NCBI GenBank assembly: GCA_014379965.1
Contig: JACMKU010000002.1
Location: forward strand, 1 to 34,596
Reading direction: 5' to 3'
Source of the DNA: Chitinophagaceae bacterium
GTDB lineage: Bacteria; Bacteroidota; Bacteroidia; Chitinophagales; Chitinophagaceae
Length of the DNA: 34,596 nt
Positions 8,692 through 15,665 of this stretch are shown here, in pieces. The notes below the pieces were generated by a model. That model had not been told where the DNA came from. It made no database searches and saw only the letters and a list, made by a program, of their open reading frames with translations. The position numbers and the translations under genes are program-made. Position 1 is the first letter of the stretch. Every line of letters starts with the position of its first letter.

Positions 8692-10821
8692 TTAAGATAT
8701 CTTGCTCCAGGTTAAATGTCCTTTAGACTCAATAAGGAATTTCTTAAGCTGCAAATTGTCTGCCGAAACAAGCTCAGGATCGGCTTCCAGGACCGTCAAC
8801 GCAAGGTTTCTTGCCATTTCTAATAACGGCCTGTCGAGAACAATATTGGCCAGTTTAAAATCCAATGCCCCACTCTGCCTGGTCCCTTCAATGTCTCCCG
8901 GACCGCGCAATTCGAGGTCTTTTTCCGCAATTGCAAAACCGTCCGAAGTCGATACCATTATCTTGATGCGCTCGCGGGCATCATTACCTAAATTGCTACC
9001 GGTTAAGAATATGCAATAGCTTTTTTCCGCACCCCTTCCTACCCGTCCGCGTAGCTGATGAAGCTGCGAGAGTCCAAACTTCTCAGCACTCTCGATCACC
9101 ATCACAGTCGCGTTCGGCACATTCACCCCAACCTCTATAACGGTAGTCGACACCATTATCTGCGTATCACCTTCAACAAATCTTTTCATGTTAAGTTCCT
9201 TTTGCGCTGAAGGTTGCCGTCCGTGCACCATGCTGATCCAATACTTGGGCTCGGGAAAATACCCTTTCACCGTCTCATAACCCCTCATCAAGTTTTCGTA
9301 GTCAAGTTTATCACTCTCTTCTATCAGAGGAAAAATGATATATACCTGTCGCCCCTTATCTATCTCCGCCCTGAGGAAAGTCATCACCTTACTCCGCTGT
9401 GTCTCGTTGCGATGGACGGTGGTAATAGGTTGTCTTCCAGGTGGTAATTCGTCTATCACACTATAATCAAGGTCGCCATATGCCGTCATTGCAAGCGTCC
9501 TTGGTATGGGTGTAGCCGTCATCACCAGGACATGCGGCGGCACTACTGCCTTCTTCCATAGCCTGGCCCGCTGAGCCACTCCGAACCTGTGTTGCTCATC
9601 GATGATTACGATCCCAAGGTTGCTGAACTGTACGACGTCTTCAATTACGGCATGCGTTCCTATGAGGATTTTTAATTCCCCTTCTTTGAGATCTTTTAGG
9701 ATTTTCTTACGATTTGCAGACCTGGTCGAGCCGGTAAGTAACATGACCGGGACCTCCATTTTCTCCAACAGATCCTGGATGGTCGCGTAGTGTTGCCTGG
9801 CCAGTATCTCAGTGGGTGCCATGAGGCACGCCTGGTACCCGTTGTCGATCGCCAGGAGAATAGTAAGTAGCGCTACGATGGTCTTGCCGCTCCCTACATC
9901 TCCCTGGAGCAATCGATTCATTTGTCTTCCTCTCGCCGTGTCCGCCCTGATTTCCTTCATCACCCTTTTCTGCGCGCCGGTAAGGTCGAAAGGAAGGTAT
10001 TCTTTATAAAATGTATTGAATGTGTCGCCGACCTTGTCAAACACCACCCCTTTGGAAAACCGGTGCCGACTCGACCGCAAGAGATTCATGCGGAGTTGGG
10101 CTATGAACAATTCCTCAAACTTCAGCCTGCTTACCGCCCTGGAAAATGCTTCGGGGTCAGGCGGAAAATGTATCTGGGAATACGCAGTGAAGCGGTCGAC
10201 CAACTTCACCTGCCTGGTGATGTCAGCAGGAATGTTCTCGGAAAGATCCCGTTCCTTCAGCATTGACATCAATACCTGTGTAAGTTTGGCAATCTGCCTG
10301 CCGCCTAGTCCTCTTACCTTCAGCTTTTCGGTCGTTGGATATACAGGCTCCAGCCAGGACTTGGCGTCGGGTTGTTGCTGGTTTAGCAACTCCAATTCCG
10401 GGTGAACGATCTGCGGTCGATTCTGGAAAAAACCCACCCTTCCATAGACGAGGTAGGTTTGACCGGGTTGAAGCATTTTCTGCACCCAGCTGATGCCCTG
10501 GAACCATGTGAGTTCGAGGAAACCGCTCTTGTCTTTGATTTGGGCCGTGAGTCTTTTCGTGCGCTTGTCACCCGTAACATCCACATTGACCAATACGCCC
10601 GCCACCTGGATATGATCTGTGTGTAGGCCGATATCACTCACAAGGCTTACTCGTGTGCGATCGATATGGCGATAGGGGAAATGATCAAGTAGGTCCTGGA
10701 AGGTAAAAATTCCTAGTTCCTTTTTTAGCAGGTCGGCCCGCTGTGGTCCCACACCTTTGAGGTATTCTATAGGACTGGATAATATGGTGGAGGTGGCGTG
10801 AATGTATTTTAATTTCAACAA
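8692..10821 (-). CDS. recG: ATP-dependent DNA helicase RecG
   Basis: The 709-residue protein is of normal RecG length. The N-terminal wedge/OB region starts with SPIEYLKGVGPQRADLL at 16-32. The helicase core has Walker A GDVGSGKT at 307-314, the DEQH box at 408-411, the MTATPIPRTLAM motif at 434-445 and the late motif QLRGRVGRG. RecG remodels stalled replication forks and Holliday junctions in the cytosol, driving fork reversal and limiting aberrant re-replication. The first 13 residues before STILSSP may not be translated if a later non-ATG start is used. It lies 42 bases downstream of a glycosyltransferase gene on the same strand, and its stop is 42 bases before the start of the T9SS cargo gene. 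Confidence 0.96.
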   Translation of the reverse strand: MLKLKYIHATSTILSSPIEYLKGVGPQRADLLKKELGIFTFQDLLDHFPYRHIDRTRVSLVSDIGLHTDHIQVAGVLVNVDVTGDKRTKRLTAQIKDKSGFLELTWFQGISWVQKMLQPGQTYLVYGRVGFFQNRPQIVHPELELLNQQQPDAKSWLEPVYPTTEKLKVRGLGGRQIAKLTQVLMSMLKERDLSENIPADITRQVKLVDRFTAYSQIHFPPDPEAFSRAVSRLKFEELFIAQLRMNLLRSSRHRFSKGVVFDKVGDTFNTFYKEYLPFDLTGAQKRVMKEIRADTARGRQMNRLLQGDVGSGKTIVALLTILLAIDNGYQACLMAPTEILARQHYATIQDLLEKMEVPVMLLTGSTRSANRKKILKDLKEGELKILIGTHAVIEDVVQFSNLGIVIIDEQHRFGVAQRARLWKKAVVPPHVLVMTATPIPRTLAMTAYGDLDYSVIDELPPGRQPITTVHRNETQRSKVMTFLRAEIDKGRQVYIIFPLIEESDKLDYENLMRGYETVKGYFPEPKYWISMVHGRQPSAQKELNMKRFVEGDTQIMVSTTVIEVGVNVPNATVMVIESAEKFGLSQLHQLRGRVGRGAEKSYCIFLTGSNLGNDARERIKIMVSTSDGFAIAEKDLELRGPGDIEGTRQSGALDFKLANIVLDRPLLEMARNLALTVLEADPELVSADNLQLKKFLIESKGHLTWSKIS

Positions 10822-10863
10822 AAATAACCCAAAGCGATCATCGTAGTGTCCAGGACAGGATAT

Positions 10864-12048
10864 CTAATGAGCTGCATCACGTGAAGATTTTTCCCAGAGT
10901 ACGGTGTGTTTTCCCTTTAGGAACCGGATACATCCCCGTACCAAACAATAGTTCATGAATACGAAGTAGAAAGGAATGGTGAGTATACCGGCGCGGCTAC
11001 CAGACGCGATGATACGCCAGCCGAAGAAGGCCAGCATGTAAAAGACCACTTGTGCAAACATGAACAGCTTGAAGAGAGCAGACGAATCATTACTTGCAAT
11101 AATGATATTCGAAAATAGCAGCACGATGAGCATGAGCGGACAGAATACCCAGCGTAATACTCTGCGTGAGATGTATTGAAAGCTGAGTAAGGGATGGTGG
11201 AAAATATTGAGCGCTTGTTTCAGGTATCCTATACATTGATACGCGCCCGCGGAGATACGCACTTTTCTCCTCGCCTCATCATTCAATGAAGCAGAAGGAA
11301 ATTCGGTGGCGAACGCCTCGGGTTCGTATTCGATCCGGAAGCCTTGCAGGCAGACTTTCATTGAGATTACGAAGTCGTCGAGGATGATGCGATCGGGAAG
11401 TGGGACGAATAGTGAAGAGCGAATGGAAAACAACTCACCGGCGGCACCTACGACTGTATTGAAGGCGGCATCCTGTTTTTTCATAAAGGATTCATATTTC
11501 CAGTACAATCCTTCGGCCTCACCCACAGCCGAAGTATTGGGATCGCTGATGATCTTCTTTTCACCGGCCACGCCGCCTGTTCTTGGATTAGTGTAGTGCG
11601 AAGCGATTTTCTTAATGCATTCGGTATTCAATTCCGTGTTAGCATCGCTGAAGACGACGATCGGAGTTTGTACTTGTGCCATCGCTCTCTTGATGGCTGC
11701 CATCTTTCCCAGTCGTTCGGCTTGATGAAGTACGGTGAAAGTGGATTGCTGTGAGATTATCTTCTCCGAGCCATCGGTTGACCCATCGGTGACGAAAATG
11801 ACTTTCAATTTTTCCCGGGGATAGTCGATAGCAAGGGTATTCTCAATTTTTCGTTTCAATACCTCGCCTTCATTATATGCTGTGATGATAAGCGTAACGG
11901 GCATCCAGGGAGTCTCCATTACTACATTCGGCGATCGTCTCAACAACGACATCGTCTTATTGAATAAGAAGAGCAGCAGCCCATACCCGATATAGCAGAA
12001 GAAAAGAATCGACAGGCTTACCCAGAAAAGGATTACAGGAATTAACAT
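10864..12048 (-). CDS. Membrane-anchored family 2 glycosyltransferase
   Basis: The 394-residue protein has an N-terminal membrane helix (about 3-29). A GT2 catalytic domain follows, with PVTLIITAYNEGE at 50-62, the VTDGSTDGS loop at 86-94, the DxD-like SDAN at 134-137, the acidic ILDD at 222-225 and an RRKVR motif near 260-264. Two or three C-terminal membrane helices follow (about 298-370). The layout resembles processive synthases of extracellular polysaccharide such as poly-N-acetylglucosamine, but hyaluronan-like or single-sugar transferases share it. Activity at the inner membrane facing the cytosol is expected. It is divergent from a WecA/MraY-like gene, so the two may serve one surface glycan pathway. 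Confidence 0.85.
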   Translation of the reverse strand: MLIPVILFWVSLSILFFCYIGYGLLLFLFNKTMSLLRRSPNVVMETPWMPVTLIITAYNEGEVLKRKIENTLAIDYPREKLKVIFVTDGSTDGSEKIISQQSTFTVLHQAERLGKMAAIKRAMAQVQTPIVVFSDANTELNTECIKKIASHYTNPRTGGVAGEKKIISDPNTSAVGEAEGLYWKYESFMKKQDAAFNTVVGAAGELFSIRSSLFVPLPDRIILDDFVISMKVCLQGFRIEYEPEAFATEFPSASLNDEARRKVRISAGAYQCIGYLKQALNIFHHPLLSFQYISRRVLRWVFCPLMLIVLLFSNIIIASNDSSALFKLFMFAQVVFYMLAFFGWRIIASGSRAGILTIPFYFVFMNYCLVRGCIRFLKGKHTVLWEKSSRDAAH

Positions 12049-12100
12049 ACACAGCTATTGCGAAAATTACGCCTTTTTGATACGTAAAATTCCGATTCCC

Positions 12101-12131
12101 TGTTTTGGATTACGAGGGATTATCCAAAACA
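12101..12131. promoter_or_regulatory. 10-bp perfect inverted repeat in divergent promoter region
   Basis: TGTTTTGGAT at 12101-12110 is perfectly inverted at 12122-12131 (ATCCAAAACA) across an 11-base spacer. It lies between the two divergent glycan genes, 53 bases upstream of one start and 95 bases upstream of the other. The size and placement suit a dimeric regulator. No cognate regulator gene is adjacent, so this is an inference from symmetry alone. Confidence 0.4.
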
Positions 12132-12153
12132 AAGATACCCCGACCCAAACTGC

Positions 12154-12182
12154 TTGCATGCTAAGTATAAACCTTATATTTT
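12154..12182 (+). promoter_or_regulatory. Candidate Bacteroidota sigma-ABfr-type promoter
   Basis: TTG at 12154-12156 and TATATTTT at 12175-12182 are separated by 18 bases. They resemble the -33 TTTG and -7 TAnnTTTG elements of Bacteroidota primary promoters, with seven of eight positions matching at -7. The predicted transcript would start about 36 bases before the ATG at 12226. Confidence 0.4.
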
Positions 12183-12225
12183 TAAGGCAGAGATTCAACC
12201 ACCTTACGAAAAACCAGGGTATTAA

Positions 12226-13323
12226 ATGAAAAGCCTTTTCCATCTGCTACAGATCCACCTGTCATTCCACGACTACAAGTTTGCGCTATTAGGTTTTGTT
12301 ACGGCATTTGTCGTTACAATGATGTTAGTTCCCGTTATCATCTATTTTTCCAGGAAGTATAACCTATATGATCTTCCAAGTGATCGCAAAGAACACACCA
12401 CGCCTGTACCAACGATGGGAGGCATAGCGGTCATTGCGGGCATGCTTTCGGCACTGGTGCTTTGGTCGCCACTAAAGTATGAAACTCACCAGATCTGTTT
12501 CTTCCTTTCAGTACTCGTTTTGTTATCGCTCGGTATCATGGATGATATCAAAGATCTTTCTGCCCGGTATAAATTCCTGGTGCAACTGGGACTCGCTACG
12601 TTAATGGCCATATCTGGTATAAGGATCACCTCTTTCGAAGGTTTGTTCGGCATACATGAATTACCATTGGCAGCACAATACACGTTTACGATGCTTACAA
12701 TCGTGGGAGTGACGAATGCTTTTAATCTTATCGATGGCATTGATGGGCTCGCGGGTGGCATAGGGTTCATGAGCCTCGCTGCACTCGGTATTTTTCTTAC
12801 GCTAAATGGAGACATCGCCTCGGCGCTCATCGCGTTCTCCCTGGCGGGAAGCGTTGTAGGATTTCTTTATTTCAATTTCAACCCTGCGAAAATATTTCTC
12901 GGAGACACAGGCTCGCTCGTGCTTGGGTTCAGCATAGCCGTGCTTTGTATCCGGCTGATGCAGATCAACACCCTGACAGAATTACCACACGCGCCTCTTT
13001 TCATACTCAGCATCGTGTTTATTCCCGTGTACGATACACTTCGCGTGTTTGCCATCCGTATATGGAACGGAAAATCTCCATTCGAGGCAGACAAGATCCA
13101 TATTCATCACCTGCTCACCAATGCAGGCTTCAGTCATCTTTTCGCCGCCCGCCTCATCTGTTGCATTCATGGCATCATCCTGATGGAAGTTTATTGGCTG
13201 AAGGATATTAAAGAAGAGTACATCCTCCTTATATTAATAGGCTTCATGATGATAGTGACCACCATTCTTAAACACATAAGGCTGTTGTTTAAGTCGACGG
13301 CGTGGTTCGCCAGGTCGCTGTAG
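12226..13323 (+). CDS. WecA/MraY-family undecaprenyl-phosphate sugar-1-phosphate transferase
   Basis: The protein has 365 residues with about ten membrane helices. Family signatures are in order: SDRKEHTTPVPTMGGIA at 52-68, GIMDDIKD at 103-110 with the catalytic Asp pair 106-107, NAFNLIDGIDGLAGG at 164-178, FLGDTGS at 224-230 and HIHHLL at 292-297. The enzyme moves a sugar 1-phosphate, often GlcNAc-1-P, from a UDP-sugar to undecaprenyl phosphate at the inner membrane. This starts O-antigen, capsule or exopolysaccharide synthesis. The conserved HIHH loop favours the WecA branch over MraY, and no murein genes are nearby. It is divergent from the family 2 glycosyltransferase at 10864. Confidence 0.9.
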   Translation: MKSLFHLLQIHLSFHDYKFALLGFVTAFVVTMMLVPVIIYFSRKYNLYDLPSDRKEHTTPVPTMGGIAVIAGMLSALVLWSPLKYETHQICFFLSVLVLLSLGIMDDIKDLSARYKFLVQLGLATLMAISGIRITSFEGLFGIHELPLAAQYTFTMLTIVGVTNAFNLIDGIDGLAGGIGFMSLAALGIFLTLNGDIASALIAFSLAGSVVGFLYFNFNPAKIFLGDTGSLVLGFSIAVLCIRLMQINTLTELPHAPLFILSIVFIPVYDTLRVFAIRIWNGKSPFEADKIHIHHLLTNAGFSHLFAARLICCIHGIILMEVYWLKDIKEEYILLILIGFMMIVTTILKHIRLLFKSTAWFARSL

Positions 13324-13331
13324 CGAGAAGA

Positions 13332-13359
13332 GTTACGGGTTATGAGTTATGGGTTATGG
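13332..13359. repeat. Tandem heptamer array, word GTTATGG (4 units)
   Basis: Four consecutive 7-base units (GTTACGG, GTTATGA, GTTATGG, GTTATGG) lie directly after the stop codon of the sugar-phosphate transferase gene. No inverted partner arm was found before the next array at 13416. Confidence 0.75.
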
Positions 13360-13415
13360 GTGTGCGACACTCCAAACTTAGTAATCACATTGCGTACTGC
13401 ACTTTCCAACTTAAC

Positions 13416-13461
13416 TTGCCTATTGCTTATAGCCTATTGCTACCGCCTACCGCCTACCGCC
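13416..13461. repeat. Tandem heptamer array, words TTGCCTA and TACCGCC
   Basis: Units TTGCCTA, TTGCTTA, TAGCCTA, a partial TTGC, then TACCGCC three times, run right up to the stop codon at 13462. The CTATTGC word is shared, in the same orientation, with the array at 13844-13906 on the other side of the mutarotase gene. Confidence 0.75.
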
Positions 13462-13788
13462 TCACATATCGAAGATCCTCTCCATCAACACCCACTTCTC
13501 CCCCGCACCTGCCCACGGCAACGGTAACTGGAATTTCCACATCAACTGTTCCCATTCCTGCACCTTTGGATTCGCCGCGTCTGCCTTTGCCTTCTTGCCG
13601 AAGTCAAATGTGTCATTCACTTCTATAATCATGAATAAGCGATTTCCTGTTCTATAAATCTCCATGTGCTCGATGCCCGCATCCTTAATACTCTCTGCAA
13701 TCTCTGGCCATACATCACGATGATGCTCCTCATATTGAGCGATAAACTCCTGGTCAGGTTTCAAATCAAGTGCAAGACAATATCTCAT
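13462..13788 (-). CDS. L-rhamnose mutarotase family protein (RhaM-like)
   Basis: The protein has 108 residues, the usual length for the RhaM family of dimeric alpha/beta-barrel mutarotases. It opens MRYCLALDLKPD. It contains HHRDVWPEI with the family histidine pair, the YRTGNRLFMIIE strand and the closing MERIFDM. RhaM interconverts alpha and beta anomers of 6-deoxy sugars such as L-rhamnose or L-fucose in the cytosol. Here it follows arabinose genes and an aldose epimerase, so its sugar may be L-arabinose or another hemicellulose sugar; this is inference. The ATG at 13788 is chosen over an in-frame ATG 51 bases upstream that would add residues from repeat-rich sequence. Arrays of the same heptamer family flank it on both sides. 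Confidence 0.87.
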   Translation of the reverse strand: MRYCLALDLKPDQEFIAQYEEHHRDVWPEIAESIKDAGIEHMEIYRTGNRLFMIIEVNDTFDFGKKAKADAANPKVQEWEQLMWKFQLPLPWAGAGEKWVLMERIFDM

Positions 13789-13843
13789 TGGATATAAAAT
13801 ATAGAATGTAAAGTCGCCTATTGCCGAAGCTATTGGCAATTGG

Positions 13844-13906
13844 CTATTGCCTATTGCCTATTGTCTATTGTCTATTGACTATTGACTATTGCCTATTGCC
13901 GATTGA
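13844..13906. repeat. Tandem heptamer array, word CTATTGN (9 units)
   Basis: Nine uninterrupted 7-base units fill exactly 63 bases: CTATTGC twice, CTATTGT twice, CTATTGA twice, CTATTGC twice, then CGATTGA. The array ends 3 bases before the stop codon of the aldose epimerase gene. Looser copies and a small ATTGCC/GGCAAT inverted pair lie just to its left (13816-13843). Confidence 0.9.
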
Positions 13907-13909
13907 TGG

Positions 13910-15043
13910 TTATTCGATACTGAGTCTATATTTAGTCATAGTATGGTATTTCTCACCCGGGCGCAACACCGTGCCGGGAAATGAGGGCTGATTGGGAGAA
14001 TCGGGAAAATGTTGCGTCTCCAGGCAGAGGGCCGTATGCAGGTTCACTGGCTGACCCGAAGAAGTCTTGAACGTCCCATCGAGAAAATTACCTGAATAGA
14101 ATTGCATCCCCGGTTCTACTGTAAAGACTTCGAGTTTCCTTCCGCTTATGGAGTCAGTAAGAACTGCTACGCGTTGCATTGAACTATCCTTCCTGTTCAA
14201 TACCCAGTTGTGATCGTATCCCCCTTCCACCTTGTCAATGCGCGCGCCGATCTTCTCCGTAGCTGTAAAGTCAAATGCAGTTCCTTTCACCGCTTCGATC
14301 TTACCCGTAGGGATCAGCGAAGCGTCTACGGGCGTATAAGCGTCTGCATCGATCATCAGGCGATGCTCGCGGATCGAATTAGTCACGTCGCCAGTAAGAT
14401 TATAATAGTTATGCTGGGTGAGATTTATGATCGTGGGCTTATCAGTCTCCGCGTTATACTCTATTTCCACTTCATTATCGTCGGTCAATGTGTACCGAAC
14501 ATTCACTTTCAGATTGCCAGGGTAGCCTTCTTCTCCGTCAGGGCTATTGTAACTTAAGAGCAGGGTCGGCGTTGAGTCATTTAAGATCGATGATTCCCAA
14601 ACTACTTTGTCGAATCCTTTGTTACCGCCGTGCAAATGGTTCTGATCGTTGTTGGTTGCCAGCGTATATTCCACGCCATCGATCTTGAATTTTCCTTTTG
14701 CTATCCTGTTGCCATACCGACCAATCAATGCTCCGAAGTACGGGGGTGTCTGCAGGTATGGCGCCAGGCTGTCGAATCCGACAAGGATACTGGACACCTT
14801 TCCGTTCTTGTCTGGTGATGTCCACGATGTCATGATGCCGCCATAGTTAGTGATCTTGACCTGGTTCCCCTTGTTGTTTGTTAGCGTATACAGGAATACA
14901 TCCTTTCCGTCTGTATTACCGAAACTGACTTTGCTGATTCCTGCTTTTTTTCCGTCCATGTCTGCCGTTGTTTTGTTACTGTCGCAAGCAGCCAGTCCGA
15001 GAAGAACTGACAGAGCGTACAATAGAAGTAATTTACTTTTCAT
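13910..15043 (-). CDS. Aldose 1-epimerase (galactose mutarotase), predicted lipoprotein
   Basis: The protein has 377 residues. The N-terminus carries a lipoprotein signal with lipobox LAAC at 17-20, so Cys20 would be lipidated. The mature region begins DSNKTTAD, which lacks the acidic run that marks surface export, so a periplasm-facing location is more likely. Aldose epimerase motifs are present: NHLHGGNKGFDKV from 135 with His136 and His138, NLTQHNYYNL, GYDHNWVLN, and the C-terminal ETQHFPDSPNQP with the catalytic Glu. The enzyme interconverts sugar anomers, here probably arabinose freed by the GH51 enzymes. It lies about 600 bases downstream of the second GH51 gene, separated from it by the four-helix-bundle insertion. 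Confidence 0.9.
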   Translation of the reverse strand: MKSKLLLLYALSVLLGLAACDSNKTTADMDGKKAGISKVSFGNTDGKDVFLYTLTNNKGNQVKITNYGGIMTSWTSPDKNGKVSSILVGFDSLAPYLQTPPYFGALIGRYGNRIAKGKFKIDGVEYTLATNNDQNHLHGGNKGFDKVVWESSILNDSTPTLLLSYNSPDGEEGYPGNLKVNVRYTLTDDNEVEIEYNAETDKPTIINLTQHNYYNLTGDVTNSIREHRLMIDADAYTPVDASLIPTGKIEAVKGTAFDFTATEKIGARIDKVEGGYDHNWVLNRKDSSMQRVAVLTDSISGRKLEVFTVEPGMQFYSGNFLDGTFKTSSGQPVNLHTALCLETQHFPDSPNQPSFPGTVLRPGEKYHTMTKYRLSIE

Positions 15044-15073
15044 TTTTTGAATTTATTGATCGATTATAAGAAA

Positions 15074-15665
15074 GCGAGTAGGAAGTAGGGAGTAGCCAGT
15101 AGGGTAATTGAAGACGCCATCTTCTTACAATCAACATGGTCGCGCCAAACACATTCCCCCATACCACCAATATCGTACTTACTCCTTTCGCAGGTTTAAA
15201 TCGATATTTTCGATCATTTTGCTTAACATTTTGAAAGTCGATTCTAGAAATCTTTAAAAATTCGCGATTTGTTCCTTTCTACAATGTAATAGCTTGAAGG
15301 CGATTTCAAATTCAGAATCTATTTCGACCAAAGAACTACGGGATATCTCGTAAAACCTTCTCTTCTCTTTTTTAGAAATCCTCGAAGCACCTTCAGCAAT
15401 ATTACTGCAAACTGAAACACTTGCTCTCCGTATTTGAGAAACCAAAATATGTTGTTCAGTTTTTGGAAATTGGCTTGTAATAATATAAGCTTCCTTAACC
15501 AACTCCAACGACATTAAATAGACCTTCAAATTTTTGTGTGACAACTCCAACATCTTGCAATACTAGTAGTAAAACTTATATGGCAAATGAGGCTTAGTTC
15601 TAAATTCCCGGTATTTTACACACCACCATCAACACCCTACTCGCCACTACCTACTTCCCACTAGC
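15074..15665. mobile_element. Candidate element: inverted heptamer arms (word NAGTAGG) enclosing a four-helix-bundle gene
   Basis: The left arm 15074-15104 is built of 7-base units GAGTAGG, AAGTAGG, GAGTAGC and CAGTAGG. The right arm 15635-15665 matches its reverse complement at 26 of 31 positions. The 530-base core holds one minus-strand gene of visibly lower GC than its neighbours. The right arm overlaps the last codons (KASGK and stop) of the GH51 gene ending at 15651. No target-site duplication is obvious and no transposase is encoded. Calling it mobile is inference from bracketing arms, composition and placement within an otherwise continuous sugar operon. Confidence 0.5.
15254..15553 (-). 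CDS. Four-helix-bundle protein (S23/IVP family), shortened by an in-frame stop
   Basis: The 99-residue product matches the four-helix-bundle family known from 23S rRNA intervening sequences and from stand-alone chromosomal genes. NLKVYLMSLELVKEAY lies near the N-terminus, followed by the hallmark SQIRRASVSVCSNIAEGASR (39-58). Family members are usually about 115-125 residues. After the TAA at 15254-15256 the same frame continues for 24 codons to a second stop at 15179-15181. That tail contains ESTFKMLSKMIENI, which looks like the missing last helix. The gene thus appears to be a full-length family member cut by one nonsense codon, giving either a short protein or a pseudogene. Molecular function is unknown. 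The gene is enclosed by inverted heptamer arms. Confidence 0.8.
   Translation of the reverse strand: MLELSHKNLKVYLMSLELVKEAYIITSQFPKTEQHILVSQIRRASVSVCSNIAEGASRISKKEKRRFYEISRSSLVEIDSEFEIAFKLLHCRKEQIANF

Noticed and set aside
13302..13628. Plus-strand open frame overlapping the repeat arrays and opposite the mutarotase gene
   Set aside because: It is repeat-derived, low-complexity translation antisense to a recognised gene.
13844..13906. CRISPR array
   Set aside because: The units are 7 bases with no spacers between them, and there are no cas genes; this is a simple tandem array.
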